From Chrysochromulina tobinii (lineage: Eukaryota; Haptophyta; Prymnesiales; Chrysochromulinaceae), in assembly GCA_001275005.1 (NCBI GenBank), contig JWZX01003029.1, positions 1 to 28,976 on the forward strand: a stretch of 28,976 nucleotides of DNA. Direction: 5' to 3'. The notes beneath the pieces were generated by a model. It was given only the letters and a program-made list of their open reading frames with translations, was not told the DNA's origin and did not search any database. Made by a program: the position numbers and the translations under genes. Below, in pieces: positions 1-8,294 of this stretch. Position 1 is the first letter of the stretch. Every line of letters starts with the position of its first letter.

Positions 1-359
1 CCGCCGCCACCGCCGCCGCCGCGAGAGCCGCCGCCGCCCCGCCGCCCGCGACCGACGCGGCGCCCTCGCCGCCGCCCTCGCCGCCCTCGAGCGAGTCCGA
101 GGCGCGGGCGGCGGCGGCGGAGGCGCATCTGGCGCAGCTGCAGCGCGCGCACGACCAGCAGGCGGCCGAGCTCGTGCAGCTGCAGCGCGCGCTTGGCACG
201 GCGAGCTACGAACGCGACGCAGCCCTCGATCAGCAGCGCCATCAGACCGACGCACTCACTCGGTTGCAGGCGACCGTCGCTTCGCAGGCGACCGTTATTC
301 AGCGTCTGGACACGGAGAGGGCGGCGGCCGCGGCGGCACGAGCCTCTGGCCCGCCATGA
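1..359 (+). CDS. 3' end of an Ala/Pro/Gln-rich coiled-coil protein (partial)
   Basis: An open frame (codons from base 3) runs in from the left edge and ends at a TGA at 357-359. The first part is an Ala/Pro/Ser low-complexity stretch coded by GCC/CCG triplets. The last 80 or so residues are rich in Ala, Gln, Leu, Arg and Glu, with regularly spaced Leu and repeated Leu-Gln pairs, as in a coiled coil. No catalytic motif is visible and I do not recognise the family. The start and most of the protein lie outside the window. The frame could also belong to a last exon, since the left edge gives no splice information. Confidence 0.55.
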   Translation, partial: AATAAAARAAAAPPPATDAAPSPPPSPPSSESEARAAAAEAHLAQLQRAHDQQAAELVQLQRALGTASYERDAALDQQRHQTDALTRLQATVASQATVIQRLDTERAAAAAARASGPP

Positions 360-1706
360 CGGCCAGCCAATCAGCCAGCCAGTCAGTCAGTCAGTCAGTC
401 GTTCAGTTACCCCGATCCGCCAAGATTGGAGAATGGACGCGTGCGTGAGCAGACGGATACCGGCTCGGCCTGCCGCAGGTAACCACACTGGGCATCGTGG
501 AGGGGCAAAGAGCCAGAGCCCGTGACAACGCGGCAGCTTTGGGCAGCATGTTTGAAAGGTGCGGCGCTGGCCGTAGTGTTCAGCAGTCGACCTTTCGCCT
601 GTTGCACCTTCGTGTACGGGGGTCCTGGGAGTCAGACAAGACGTCGGGAGAGATTGGCCCCCAGGGGGAGACGGCCCATCTCGAACCTGAACCGATGTTG
701 CACATATATGCGCCGCTTGTATCGTCGGGTGCGTTCCGTGATGGGTGCGTGCTGCGTGCGTGGTGGGCGTTTTCGAAACGTGCTCAGTGCTCTCGCGTCT
801 CGGCGCTCCGGCATTTTTTTTGCCCGTACCCGGGATAAACGTAAGATAAACGAGAAATAGCGAGTGCGTTTTAATTACGGCGGTATCGTATCGTGCTATC
901 GTAAATTCGATTATACCGCGCGCAGGCGGTGCTGGTGCTGCCCCCCGCGCCCCGGCATACACTCGGCACGCGTACCCGCTATGCCCAAGCTATGCCCTAT
1001 GGTACGCTAAGCGCGCGCCTCGTGCGCTCGGGTTCGCGAGAGTGGTGTACGGACAGAGCGTACAGCGCGCACGGATACCGACTACGAACGGGAACGCCAA
1101 AACGGCGTCCACAATTACCAACAGTGCAACACTACAGCAACCTCGGCCACGCCGCCGCCATAGGCATATAGCGGAAAGCGCTAGCGGGATCATGCCGAGG
1201 TGGTACCGCGCACCAGCAATCATGATATCATACGATATAGGACGATCTCGGACATTTTTTCTCTCTGGGAGAAACCCGGTCTCGCGTACATTATCCAGAT
1301 GGTCCATGTGCCCACGACTTAGGCAATCAGTGGGTTTCGTCACTAGGTCTACCGGTACGCGGTAGTAAATCTCCGTATGATATAGGTGGTGAGGGCACAT
1401 AGGATTCGCTGGGCATTCGAAACGTCGAGGGGTTGTGCCTCAGGTTGTGCCCTCTCCTCTGGGCTCGGACGTTTTAGGGTGAGATGGCTTTGCCTTTGGG
1501 TATATAGCCTTAGGTATAGCCTTTGGGATGAGCCTAACTGCCGGCATGTGGGGGCGGCTGCTCGGTAGCTGCTCGGCAGGGGCAGTCGCAGCAGGAGATG
1601 AGCAGTCTTCTGTTCCACGCTTCCACCTCCGAGGCTCCGAGCCCTCGCGGGCCGTATCGGACCGCTCGGTCTCTGCTTTTCATACGGTCTGCTCGGTTGA
1701 CGAATT
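360..1706. other. Intergenic region between the partial gene and the K+ channel 3' end
   Basis: No convincing gene is seen. It starts with an imperfect CAGT tetranucleotide array at about 366-405, just after the stop of the first gene. Base composition falls in places, for example the CGTAT-rich stretch at 870-915 and the ATGATATCATACGATATAG stretch near 1221. Open frames on both strands lack family motifs and look like chance frames in GC-rich DNA. The region should hold the 3' UTRs of the two flanking convergent genes. Confidence 0.5.
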
Positions 1707-3416
1707 CTACTGCGAAGGAACCAGCCTTTCGAGCGGCAGTGGATCTGCAAGCGCTGCCAGCTCGTCCGCATCTAGCATCTTTAGCAGGTCTTTGCTTGCT
1801 CCTTCCCTCACTAAAATGACGCTTGAACCTCGACGCTTCTGCTTCTTGGTGCACACGCGGCTCATAGTGATCACTTTGCGAGTCATGCGCAGCAGGTCCA
1901 GCTCTGAGCGCAATATGAACTGCTTCAAGTGTTCGCCGGCCGCATGCTTGGAGTCATCGAGCAGCCACTCGCACTGCGCAAAGCCCAGGACTGAAGGGCT
2001 GGTAGGCCTGCGATCATCGGGGCTGTGTCTCATCTCATTATGTTCGGGGCTCGTCCGGCGGAGGGTTCGAGCGATTCTCTTCGCGATGCGGGACACATCT
2101 CTCTTGATGACTCTCTCGAGTCCCATGTGGCCCGGCGGCGCCTGCTCGCTCGTGACCCGATCCTCGAGCTTTCCCTGCTCGAGCTCCGATCTTCGATCCG
2201 ATCTCGCGCCCTCGAGCTCCGATCTCGCGCCCTCAAGCTCCTCCTGCTCGAGCAGCTTGCGGATCCGTCGATCACGCTGATCGATGCGCTTCATTTCCTC
2301 GAACTCCTCTGCAAAGGTTTGGCCAATGACCGTGATGGGGAGCGAGAGCGTGACGATGCCCAGCAAGATGGTGAAGATGCCTACCAGCTGGCCGATGGGC
2401 GTCTCCGGGAATAGGTCGCCGTAGCCCACTGTCGACATCGACGTCATGCAGTAGTACATGGCCTGCGGGATCGAGTAGAAGGGAGAACCGGCGCCGCTCT
2501 CGCGCAGGTAGTTGCGAACCTCCTCATTGTACTTGCCGTGCTCCAAGACGGCGATGATAGCGCCCCAAAAGAGCATGAAGATCAATACGGCAACGCACAG
2601 CAGCGAGATCGCCAAGCCCGAGCGTTGCAACGTGAGCCCGAGCACACGCATCAACTTCATCTCCTTGGAGGCCTTGAAGATGCGAAAGATGCGGGCGAGC
2701 CGAATGAGGCGCACGATGCTAAAGAACTGGCCAGCACCTCCCTCGAGAATCTGGGTGATGTACCAGGGCATAATGGCGAGCAGGTCGAGCAGGTTGAGCG
2801 GGCTGCAGAGGAATCTCCCCACCGGCATCACCATGCCGCATGTGAGGAGCCTACCTACGTACTCGCCAGTGAAGGCGAAGATGCATGCAGCCTCGATCCA
2901 CACCGAGATGCTCGTCTCCTCGATGCGCGAAGCCGAGCACTGGCGCCTTGCATCGGGCAAGATGTTGGACTCGCCATCATACCTGGGAGTCCACTTGCAG
3001 AAGTCGTCTGGGAATGAGCCAATCACGAAGTTACCGATTGAGGTGAGGATGACGGCCATCATCACGTACGAGTAGACGGATGCCAGTATCGACGAGCTCG
3101 GCTCGTTTAGGGTGATCCATATGGCGTATCGCAGCTCTTGTAAACGGCCGGCTCGTCCAACCGAGTGTGTAGAGCTTGAGGTGCCGTCATCTACCCAGCT
3201 GCTGGTGCTAGTGCTGCTGTATCCTCGTGCACATTCCGGAACAGCCGCGCCCGCTTTCGCGGCAAGTTTTCGTGAGCTGTGGCCCCGATAGGCCGCCTGC
3301 AGTTTGGCCACAATTCTGTCGAGCCTGGCGATTTCCTGGTCTATCACCGGCGGCTCATTGGCCGCCATGGGCTTGGCCTCGCTACCTTCTCTCGCTTGTT
3401 GCTCGGCTCCACTCAC
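1707..3416 (-). CDS. Voltage-gated K+ channel alpha subunit with N-terminal IQ-like motif
   Basis: This single-exon, 569-residue protein has the full 6-TM Kv layout: S1 about 108-132, S2 170-190, S3 202-223, S4 232-250, S5 268-291, pore loop 315-338 and S6 341-368. S4 carries positive residues every third position (R236, R239, R242, R245, K248). The filter reads TVGYGD at 329-334, which indicates K+ selectivity. By family knowledge it should act as a voltage-opened, tetrameric K+ channel in the plasma or an internal membrane. S6 has LPITV in place of the animal Pro-Val-Pro hinge. An IQ-like segment at about 39-54 could bind calmodulin; this is inferred. The roughly 200-residue C-tail is charged, includes a short internal duplication (LEGARS twice, near 394-406), and shows no cyclic-nucleotide-binding domain. 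The ATG at 3416 is the first in frame. Confidence 0.93.
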   Translation of the reverse strand: MSGAEQQAREGSEAKPMAANEPPVIDQEIARLDRIVAKLQAAYRGHSSRKLAAKAGAAVPECARGYSSTSTSSWVDDGTSSSTHSVGRAGRLQELRYAIWITLNEPSSSILASVYSYVMMAVILTSIGNFVIGSFPDDFCKWTPRYDGESNILPDARRQCSASRIEETSISVWIEAACIFAFTGEYVGRLLTCGMVMPVGRFLCSPLNLLDLLAIMPWYITQILEGGAGQFFSIVRLIRLARIFRIFKASKEMKLMRVLGLTLQRSGLAISLLCVAVLIFMLFWGAIIAVLEHGKYNEEVRNYLRESGAGSPFYSIPQAMYYCMTSMSTVGYGDLFPETPIGQLVGIFTILLGIVTLSLPITVIGQTFAEEFEEMKRIDQRDRRIRKLLEQEELEGARSELEGARSDRRSELEQGKLEDRVTSEQAPPGHMGLERVIKRDVSRIAKRIARTLRRTSPEHNEMRHSPDDRRPTSPSVLGFAQCEWLLDDSKHAAGEHLKQFILRSELDLLRMTRKVITMSRVCTKKQKRRGSSVILVREGASKDLLKMLDADELAALADPLPLERLVPSQ

Positions 3417-3834
3417 AACCGTCTCTTTTCAAACAACTTTGCATGCAAACGGTTATTCGTCACCAAGCAAGCAATGCTTCGTCACCAAAGACACTTCGCA
3501 GGTTCCCCTGAGCCCTGTGTCTCGACGCATTGTTCACTAATTGTTCACAAGAAAGCCCAACTGGATAGGTGGTCTAGCTTTGGTCTAGCAGCACAGAGCT
3601 GTGCGGTCAGTGAGACAGTTTCCGATGCAGGCCTCATCTTCTCATCAGTCTTGTCTCCTTGTGTCGTGAAGAGAACGTGGGAAAAGAGGAATATCGCTGT
3701 TCTTTTGATTGTTTGGGGCTCATGGAGAGGGTAGGTGAGTCCCTATCGTTGGTTTTGTGTGAAAAGTGGGTGTGAAATACCGCGCTTCACGAAGGTGGAC
3801 AGCCCCGTCGACGCGTGAGGGCCGAGTCGACGGA
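3417..3834. promoter_or_regulatory. Divergent intergenic region, K+ channel / UBL-RPB12
   Basis: These 418 bases separate two divergent start codons, so the promoters and 5' UTRs of both genes should lie here. The sequence is less GC-rich than the flanking coding DNA. I could not pick out a convincing TATA box or a repeated operator, so this call rests on gene orientation only. Confidence 0.4.
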
Positions 3835-4484
3835 ATGGAAGTCACCGTCAAGAGCATCGAGGGTAAAGCGCCACGACTTGCAGCGCCGCCACCTCTTCGC
3901 CCTGTTCCGAGTTTTCTGAGTATGCCCCGGGGTAAATCGCGCGCTCAGGTGTTGCTCTTCAGCTCGCCGTCGAGCCTACGACGCCGATCTCGAAGCTGAA
4001 GGACCTGGTCGAGCAGAGCGGCTTGGGAGTGCCCGCCGACCAGCAGCGGCTCATCTACGGTGGCAAACTGCTTGAGGATGAGCGCACCCTCGCCGACCAT
4101 TCCGTGGATCATGACGCCACGTTCCACCTGCTCGTGCGCCCACGCGGCGGCACAGCCTACCTTTGCGGCGACTGCGGGCAGACGAACGAGATCAAGCCCA
4201 AGGACCCGATCCGCTGCCGCTTCTGTGGGTACCGTATCCTCTACAAGATGCGCACCAAGAACTGTGCGCCGCGCTCCGCCTCGGTCGAACCCTGCGTTGT
4301 GGGCTCTTGCGCTCGCCGTGCGCTTTGCATGGTGCAGGGCGCTCCCAAGCTTGCCTTCCTCGCGCACGCGCTGCGCCTTTGTGTGCGCACCCGCTCCCAT
4401 CACTGGCAGGGGCCGACTGACGCATCCACCCGTGCTTGCGCGCTCTCGCTGCCGCGCGCAGTAATCCAATTCGAGGCGAGGTAG
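3835..4484 (+). CDS. RPB12: Ubiquitin-like domain fused to RNA polymerase subunit RPB12 (RPABC4), three exons
   Basis: Exons are read as 3835-3862, 3949-4263 and 4462-4484, giving 121 residues. Residues 1-77 are a full ubiquitin-like fold. The start [10 protein letters not shown] aligns with ubiquitin residues 1-10, LAVEP with its LEVEP, and [17 protein letters not shown] with its QQRLI...LEDGRTL. The domain ends VRPRGG. Residues 78-121 are a complete RPB12: zinc ligands C82, C85, C99 and C102, then [13 protein letters not shown] and the family-typical ending QFEAR. RPB12 is a shared zinc-binding subunit of RNA polymerases I, II and III. The Gly-Gly junction resembles the cleavage point in ubiquitin-ribosomal protein fusions, so the UBL may be removed by a deubiquitinase; this is inferred. 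Relative to ubiquitin, K11 and K63 are lost, while K6, K27 and the K48 equivalent remain. Both splice joins restore gap-free alignment. Confidence 0.88.
3863..3948 (+). other. Intron 1 of the UBL-RPB12 gene
   Basis: The donor is GTAAAG after GAGG and the acceptor is GCTCAG before GTGTTG, 86 nt, phase 1. Splicing gives [13 protein letters not shown], which matches ubiquitin positions 7-19 without gaps. Another AG at 3961-3962 would leave the wrong phase. Confidence 0.8.
4264..4461 (+). other. Intron 2 of the UBL-RPB12 gene (198 nt, open in frame)
   Basis: The donor GTGCGC follows AAGAACT and the acceptor CGCGCAG precedes TAATCCAATT. Joining them gives RTKNLIQFEAR then stop, the standard RPB12 ending. 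The intron length is a multiple of three and has no in-frame stop, so a retained intron would insert 66 residues before the same C-terminus rather than end the protein. Confidence 0.82.
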
Positions 4485-4957
4485 CATCAAGTGACGCGAT
4501 GAGAGGGGGCAAAAATAGTCGAGTAGCTCGCTGGGACAACACGGAGACATGGACACACAAATGCACACGAAGTATGATAGGTACAGACGAGCGCCCGCAG
4601 ACGCGGGTCAGAAGGAGATCACGGAGAGAGGTAGGAGAGAGGTGGCCCGATGCGGCGTGTTCTTCTTCTTGCGAGTTCGCGATCGTCAGACGAGACTCGA
4701 GAGGCAGGTGATGCAATTGTGTCTCATTCGTGCTCTCTCTTTTGCAGTCTTCACACACTTCAGGCCCTCCGACGATTCGAAAAACCGTTTTATCAACCGA
4801 GAGACTGATTCGCATACGTCAATCAAGTTCGCGGGTGCCAGAGGCATGGCCGGAAATAGCACTTGCCCGTGAACACGAAAAGCCGTGGACGCGCTACAGC
4901 CAATGGCGTCTGCCTTCGACACTAATCAAAAGCCACTCTGCTCCCCACAGCACAGCC
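4485..4957. other. Gap between UBL-RPB12 and the Trp-repeat membrane protein
   Basis: No gene is recognised. A frame open from a GTG at 4730 continues into the next gene, but it has no ATG before 4958, so I treat it as 5' UTR or promoter. Pyrimidine-rich stretches ending in TTTTGCAG (near 4746) and CCCCACAG (near 4950) look like splice acceptors. An unseen upstream leader exon is therefore possible. Confidence 0.4.
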
Positions 4958-5089
4958 ATGACGGCAAAGCCGCTGCCTGCCCAGCCGTCGCCCGAGGTGA
5001 TCCTCACCCTCTGCAGCCGCTTTGGAGAGCCTTCTAGGCTCGAGATGCTCAAGATTCTTTTGCCAAAGCCAGTGTTGGAGGAGCCCCTG

Positions 5090-5169
<80 letters not shown>

Positions 5170-7446
5170 TCCCGCGCCTCCCAGCCCAACCTGGAGGGAC
5201 GAGCTCTGGCCAACGAGTGATGAACCCTTTTATGCCCACTGGCAACTCAAGTGTCAGGCCCTGCCTGTGCGCTTCGGTCTCTATCTGATGCACTTGGCGC
5301 GCAAGCGCCTCGCTGAGCTGTCGACGGCGACTGGCGAGGCGCGCGACGCGGCCGTCCAATGGTGCATCTGGAGTCGACACATGTTGGTATGGCAGCTCGA
5401 GGCGCGGCGCGACGCGGCGGTGTGGCAGGTGCACGCGTGGCTGCACGAGGCGGTATGGCAGCTCTATGCGTGGCGGCACGAGGCGGGATGGCAGGTGCAC
5501 GTCTGGCGGGACACGGCGAGATGGCAGGTGCACGTCTGGCGGGACACAGCGAGATGGCAGGTGCACGCATGGCGGGACATGGCGATATGGCACGTCCAGA
5601 CGTGGCGAGACGCGACGGTGCGGCGGATCGAGGCATGGCGCGTGGCGTTGGTCCGGCGGGTCCAGTCGTGGATGCGCCTGACGATCGCCACCATCTATGC
5701 CACCATCGACGCCATCGGCCGCTGCATCCAAACCACCGTCCGATGCATGCGAGAGTGCTGCAACTCGACGCGCCGGTGCGCGAATGAGTTCACCACCGCC
5801 TTCTTCACCTGCTTCCGGAGCTGCGGCGACGCGCTCGCGCAGTGTAGCCAGGCCAAGTACGACGATTGGCGCACGAACATGCGTGTCTATTGGCCGCTTT
5901 CCTCCCAAAGGCGTCTCATCAAGTTCTGGACGGAGCTCCAGTACCAGCTCGGAAGACTCTGGGCGCTCTGCCTCATCGCTCTGTTCACCCTGGTACTCGT
6001 CTCCGAGTTCTCGCTCCTCTCGCAATTCTCGGCGACAGTCAGCTGGTTTCCCGAGCCGCCGCCGTATGACAATGACACGCTCAACGGTCTACCGTCTCCC
6101 ACTCCGATCGGCTTTGTCCTCGCGCGCGGCGGCCGGCCGCAAGACACGGCAGAGGAATGGCTCTTTGCGCTCGGTGTGGTCATGATCCTATGTTGCGCGT
6201 GGTCTTTACGCCACCTCGAGCTCTCGATCGTGTGGTACGCAAGCTGATTGCCACCGACTGCCATCGACTGCCATCGATTGCCATCTATTGCGCCTCTGAT
6301 TGCGCCTCTGATTGCGCCTATGATTGCATCGCTCCTCAGGTACCGGATGGCGCGACCGCACGCAACTGACACCTCGTCGCTCTCATACAACTCGGCGATC
6401 TTCTGCCGCATCGCCGTGATGCTCGTCTTCAACACCAACTTGCTTGTGCTCCCGTCCGAGGTCTGATGATCTCTGATGACCTCTGATGGCCTCTGATGGC
6501 CTCTGATGACCTCTGATGACCTCTGATGACCTCTGATTGCCTGCCTCATCAGGTCGACGGCGTACGTTCGGACCAGACGCGCTTCTACTGCACCTTCGCA
6601 CCCAAAGGCCGTCTGCTAGTGCCCTCTGTGCAAGGGCACGACTACTACATGCTCCTCGTGCCCCTGCTCCTGCTGCTCATCTGCCTCTCGCTCTATTTTG
6701 ATGTGCTCGCGCGGCTACGGCTGCGCCTCGCGACTCTCTTCTCCGGTGCCGAAGTAGCCAACCAACGCGTGGCTGCCTTTCGTTGGGGCCTCGAGTCTCG
6801 CACGTGGCACGAGCTGCAGGCCAAGCAGCTGCTCCATGACCTGCAGGATCGCCATCGAAGCTGGGCGCGCGGCGTGCTGCTGCGCGCAGCCAAGCAGAGG
6901 CTGCTCCAGCTGCGCCCAACACGGCGCCTCTGCTTGGCCTCCGAAAGTGTCGACGCGCACCTCGACACCATCGAGCGCGTCGAGCCGCCAATCATCGATA
7001 CGGTGCCCAACACGGCGCCCCACGCGCCGCCGCCGCTCCCACTGCGCTTGAGGGCAGCCCGCCGCTCCATTTCCTGCGACACTGCGCTCCCATCTTTCCC
7101 GCACGCGTACTTGGCGGGCACGCTCGAACAAAGCTCGCCCAGCAGTGACGCGCAACCTCTCGCCGGCCGGCGGCCGACGCCGGGCGGCGCGACGCCGTCT
7201 CGCCATTTGCGGCACCACTCCGTCGACTCGAGCTCAACGTCCGAGTTCAAGCTCGACGTCGCCGCCTACCGCCTCATGAGCCGCAATGACGCGCGGCAGG
7301 CCGCGATGGGCCTGGGGGCTCAGGGTAGTCACCCGCCAGCCGAGGAGGCGACCGCAGGGCGCGTGGTGAACGAGGCCAACCCTTTGCGGCGCGTTAGGTG
7401 GGAGGCGTCAAGGCCGGCGGCCGGCAGCGCGACCGAGCTTGTCTGA
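4958..7446 (+). CDS. Multi-pass membrane protein with poly-Pro tract and 11-residue Trp-rich repeats, three exons
   Basis: I do not recognise the family. Proposed exons 4958-6234, 6340-6460 and 6553-7446 join in frame to give 763 residues. Residues about 45-75 are nearly pure Pro, coded by a CCG run. Residues 145-232 are eight tandem 11-residue units with consensus WQVHxWRDxAx, followed by a partial ninth unit. A Cys-bearing segment follows. Likely membrane segments are WALCLIALFTLVLVSEF, WLFALGVVMILCCAW, a weaker one in the middle exon (FCRIAVMLVF) and MLLVPLLLLLICLSLYF after the second intron. The roughly 250-residue tail is Arg/Ala/Ser-rich with no motif and is probably cytosolic. The two introns are supported by frame, by GT/AG ends and by the in-frame stop at 6245 being removed. 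The start is the first ATG in the frame. Confidence 0.68.
5092..5175 (+). repeat. CCG trinucleotide run coding for poly-proline
   Basis: About 28 CCG/CCA/CCT codons in a row lie inside the 4958-7446 gene. They code for Pro in frame. The number of units is likely to vary between strains by replication slippage. Confidence 0.9.
5390..5677 (+). repeat. 33-bp coding tandem repeat (11-residue Trp-rich units)
   Basis: Eight complete 33-bp units and a partial ninth code for units such as WQVHVWRDTAR. Two adjacent units (about 5489-5554) differ at a single base, while the outer units have diverged. Trp at unit positions 1 and 6, with Arg/Asp between, would give an amphipathic helix with an 11-residue period. 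Confidence 0.85.
6235..6339 (+). other. Intron 1 of the Trp-repeat membrane protein
   Basis: The donor is GTACGC and the acceptor CTCCTCAG precedes GTACCGG, 105 nt, phase 2. Splicing gives SIVW-YRMARPHATD and removes the TGA at 6245. The 3' half carries three close copies of ATTGCGCCTCTG, each with a CTGAT-type branch-point-like word. Confidence 0.65.
6461..6552 (+). repeat. Intron 2 of the Trp-repeat membrane protein, built from an 8 x 10-bp array
   Basis: After the exon end CCGTCCGAG the intron begins GTCTGATGAT. It runs as eight 10-bp units of the CTCTGATGAC type through 6540, then ends CTGCCTCATCAG. Apart from the last 12 bases the whole 92-nt intron is tandem repeat. Its 3' end closely resembles that of the repeat-built intron in the Argonaute gene at 28623-28760. 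Confidence 0.75.
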
Positions 7447-8294
7447 TACCGATCTCTCAGTGATACCAAGAACTTTCGCGTGTGGTCCACACTCGCTCTT
7501 GTATGAGTGGTGGGCGACAGACCACACTTTTATCGTCAGATCGTAACTTAGATGAAAAAGATGTACCGTACGGTAGCGTACGGGCCCCAGCATCACAACG
7601 GTAGCAATACTCCAATCGAGCTCGCAGTATACGGCACTTTTACCGAAAACCGTTCTACCGAAAACTCAGTAAACAGACTGTACGTCCTCGAGACTGCGTA
7701 ATCCGTAAATCCACGACCCTTGGCGGGGCATGGTCCGTCACCACAACAAGATGTACACATGTAAGGGGGGGTGGCTGTGCGTCGGGTCTGCTGTGCCGTA
7801 ACCACAATCATCAAGCATGATTCGCGCACACCTTTTTGTCGCGTACGCGTCGTGATACTTTTTTAACGTTCACACCACGGTTTCAGTGAGTCCGCTTTCG
7901 TTAGAAACTGCGATGCACGACGGTTCACAGTATGGACACCCACACAGTCACACTGAGCCTTCACTCTCGCAGCTAATACTTATGCTGGAGAGCTATATAC
8001 GTCGAGTAGGGCGCGAAGGCTCGACATTCTGCGCGTTGACGCGCGAGATGTGATTGCGCGCGGCTGGCGGCCGTGGCCGTCGCGCGCGCGCGCGCGGCTC
8101 TGTTTTGCACGGGAGCATTGCTCGTGCTCCCAAAAGAATCAAGGAACGTTTCGTCAGTTTCATTTCGTTTCCGAGTTCACTGAAGAAACCCGCGAGCCTT
8201 CGTCTCGCACTTCCAACATTTTCGTCGCGTCCCAGTGGATCAGTAATATCCTTAAATCCGGATACGAGCGCTTCCAAGAAGCCCCAGGCACGGC
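7447..8294. other. Intergenic region before the FkbM-type gene
   Basis: No gene is recognised. The region is markedly less GC-rich than its neighbours, with several TACGG/CGTAC words near 7565-7690 and a CG-alternating run near 8085-8098. It should contain the 3' UTR of the membrane protein and the promoter and 5' UTR of the methyltransferase. Confidence 0.5.

Noticed and set aside
677-690. TCGAACC word that could be the T-loop of a minus-strand tRNA
   Set aside because: The flanking bases do not form a 5-bp T stem and no acceptor or anticodon arm can be drawn.
4922-6025. Long minus-strand open frame (367 codons) opposite the Trp-repeat gene
   Set aside because: It mirrors the plus-strand repeats, with Arg and His runs opposite Pro and Trp codons. 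It has no family motif, and the plus frame has membrane segments and sensible splice joins.
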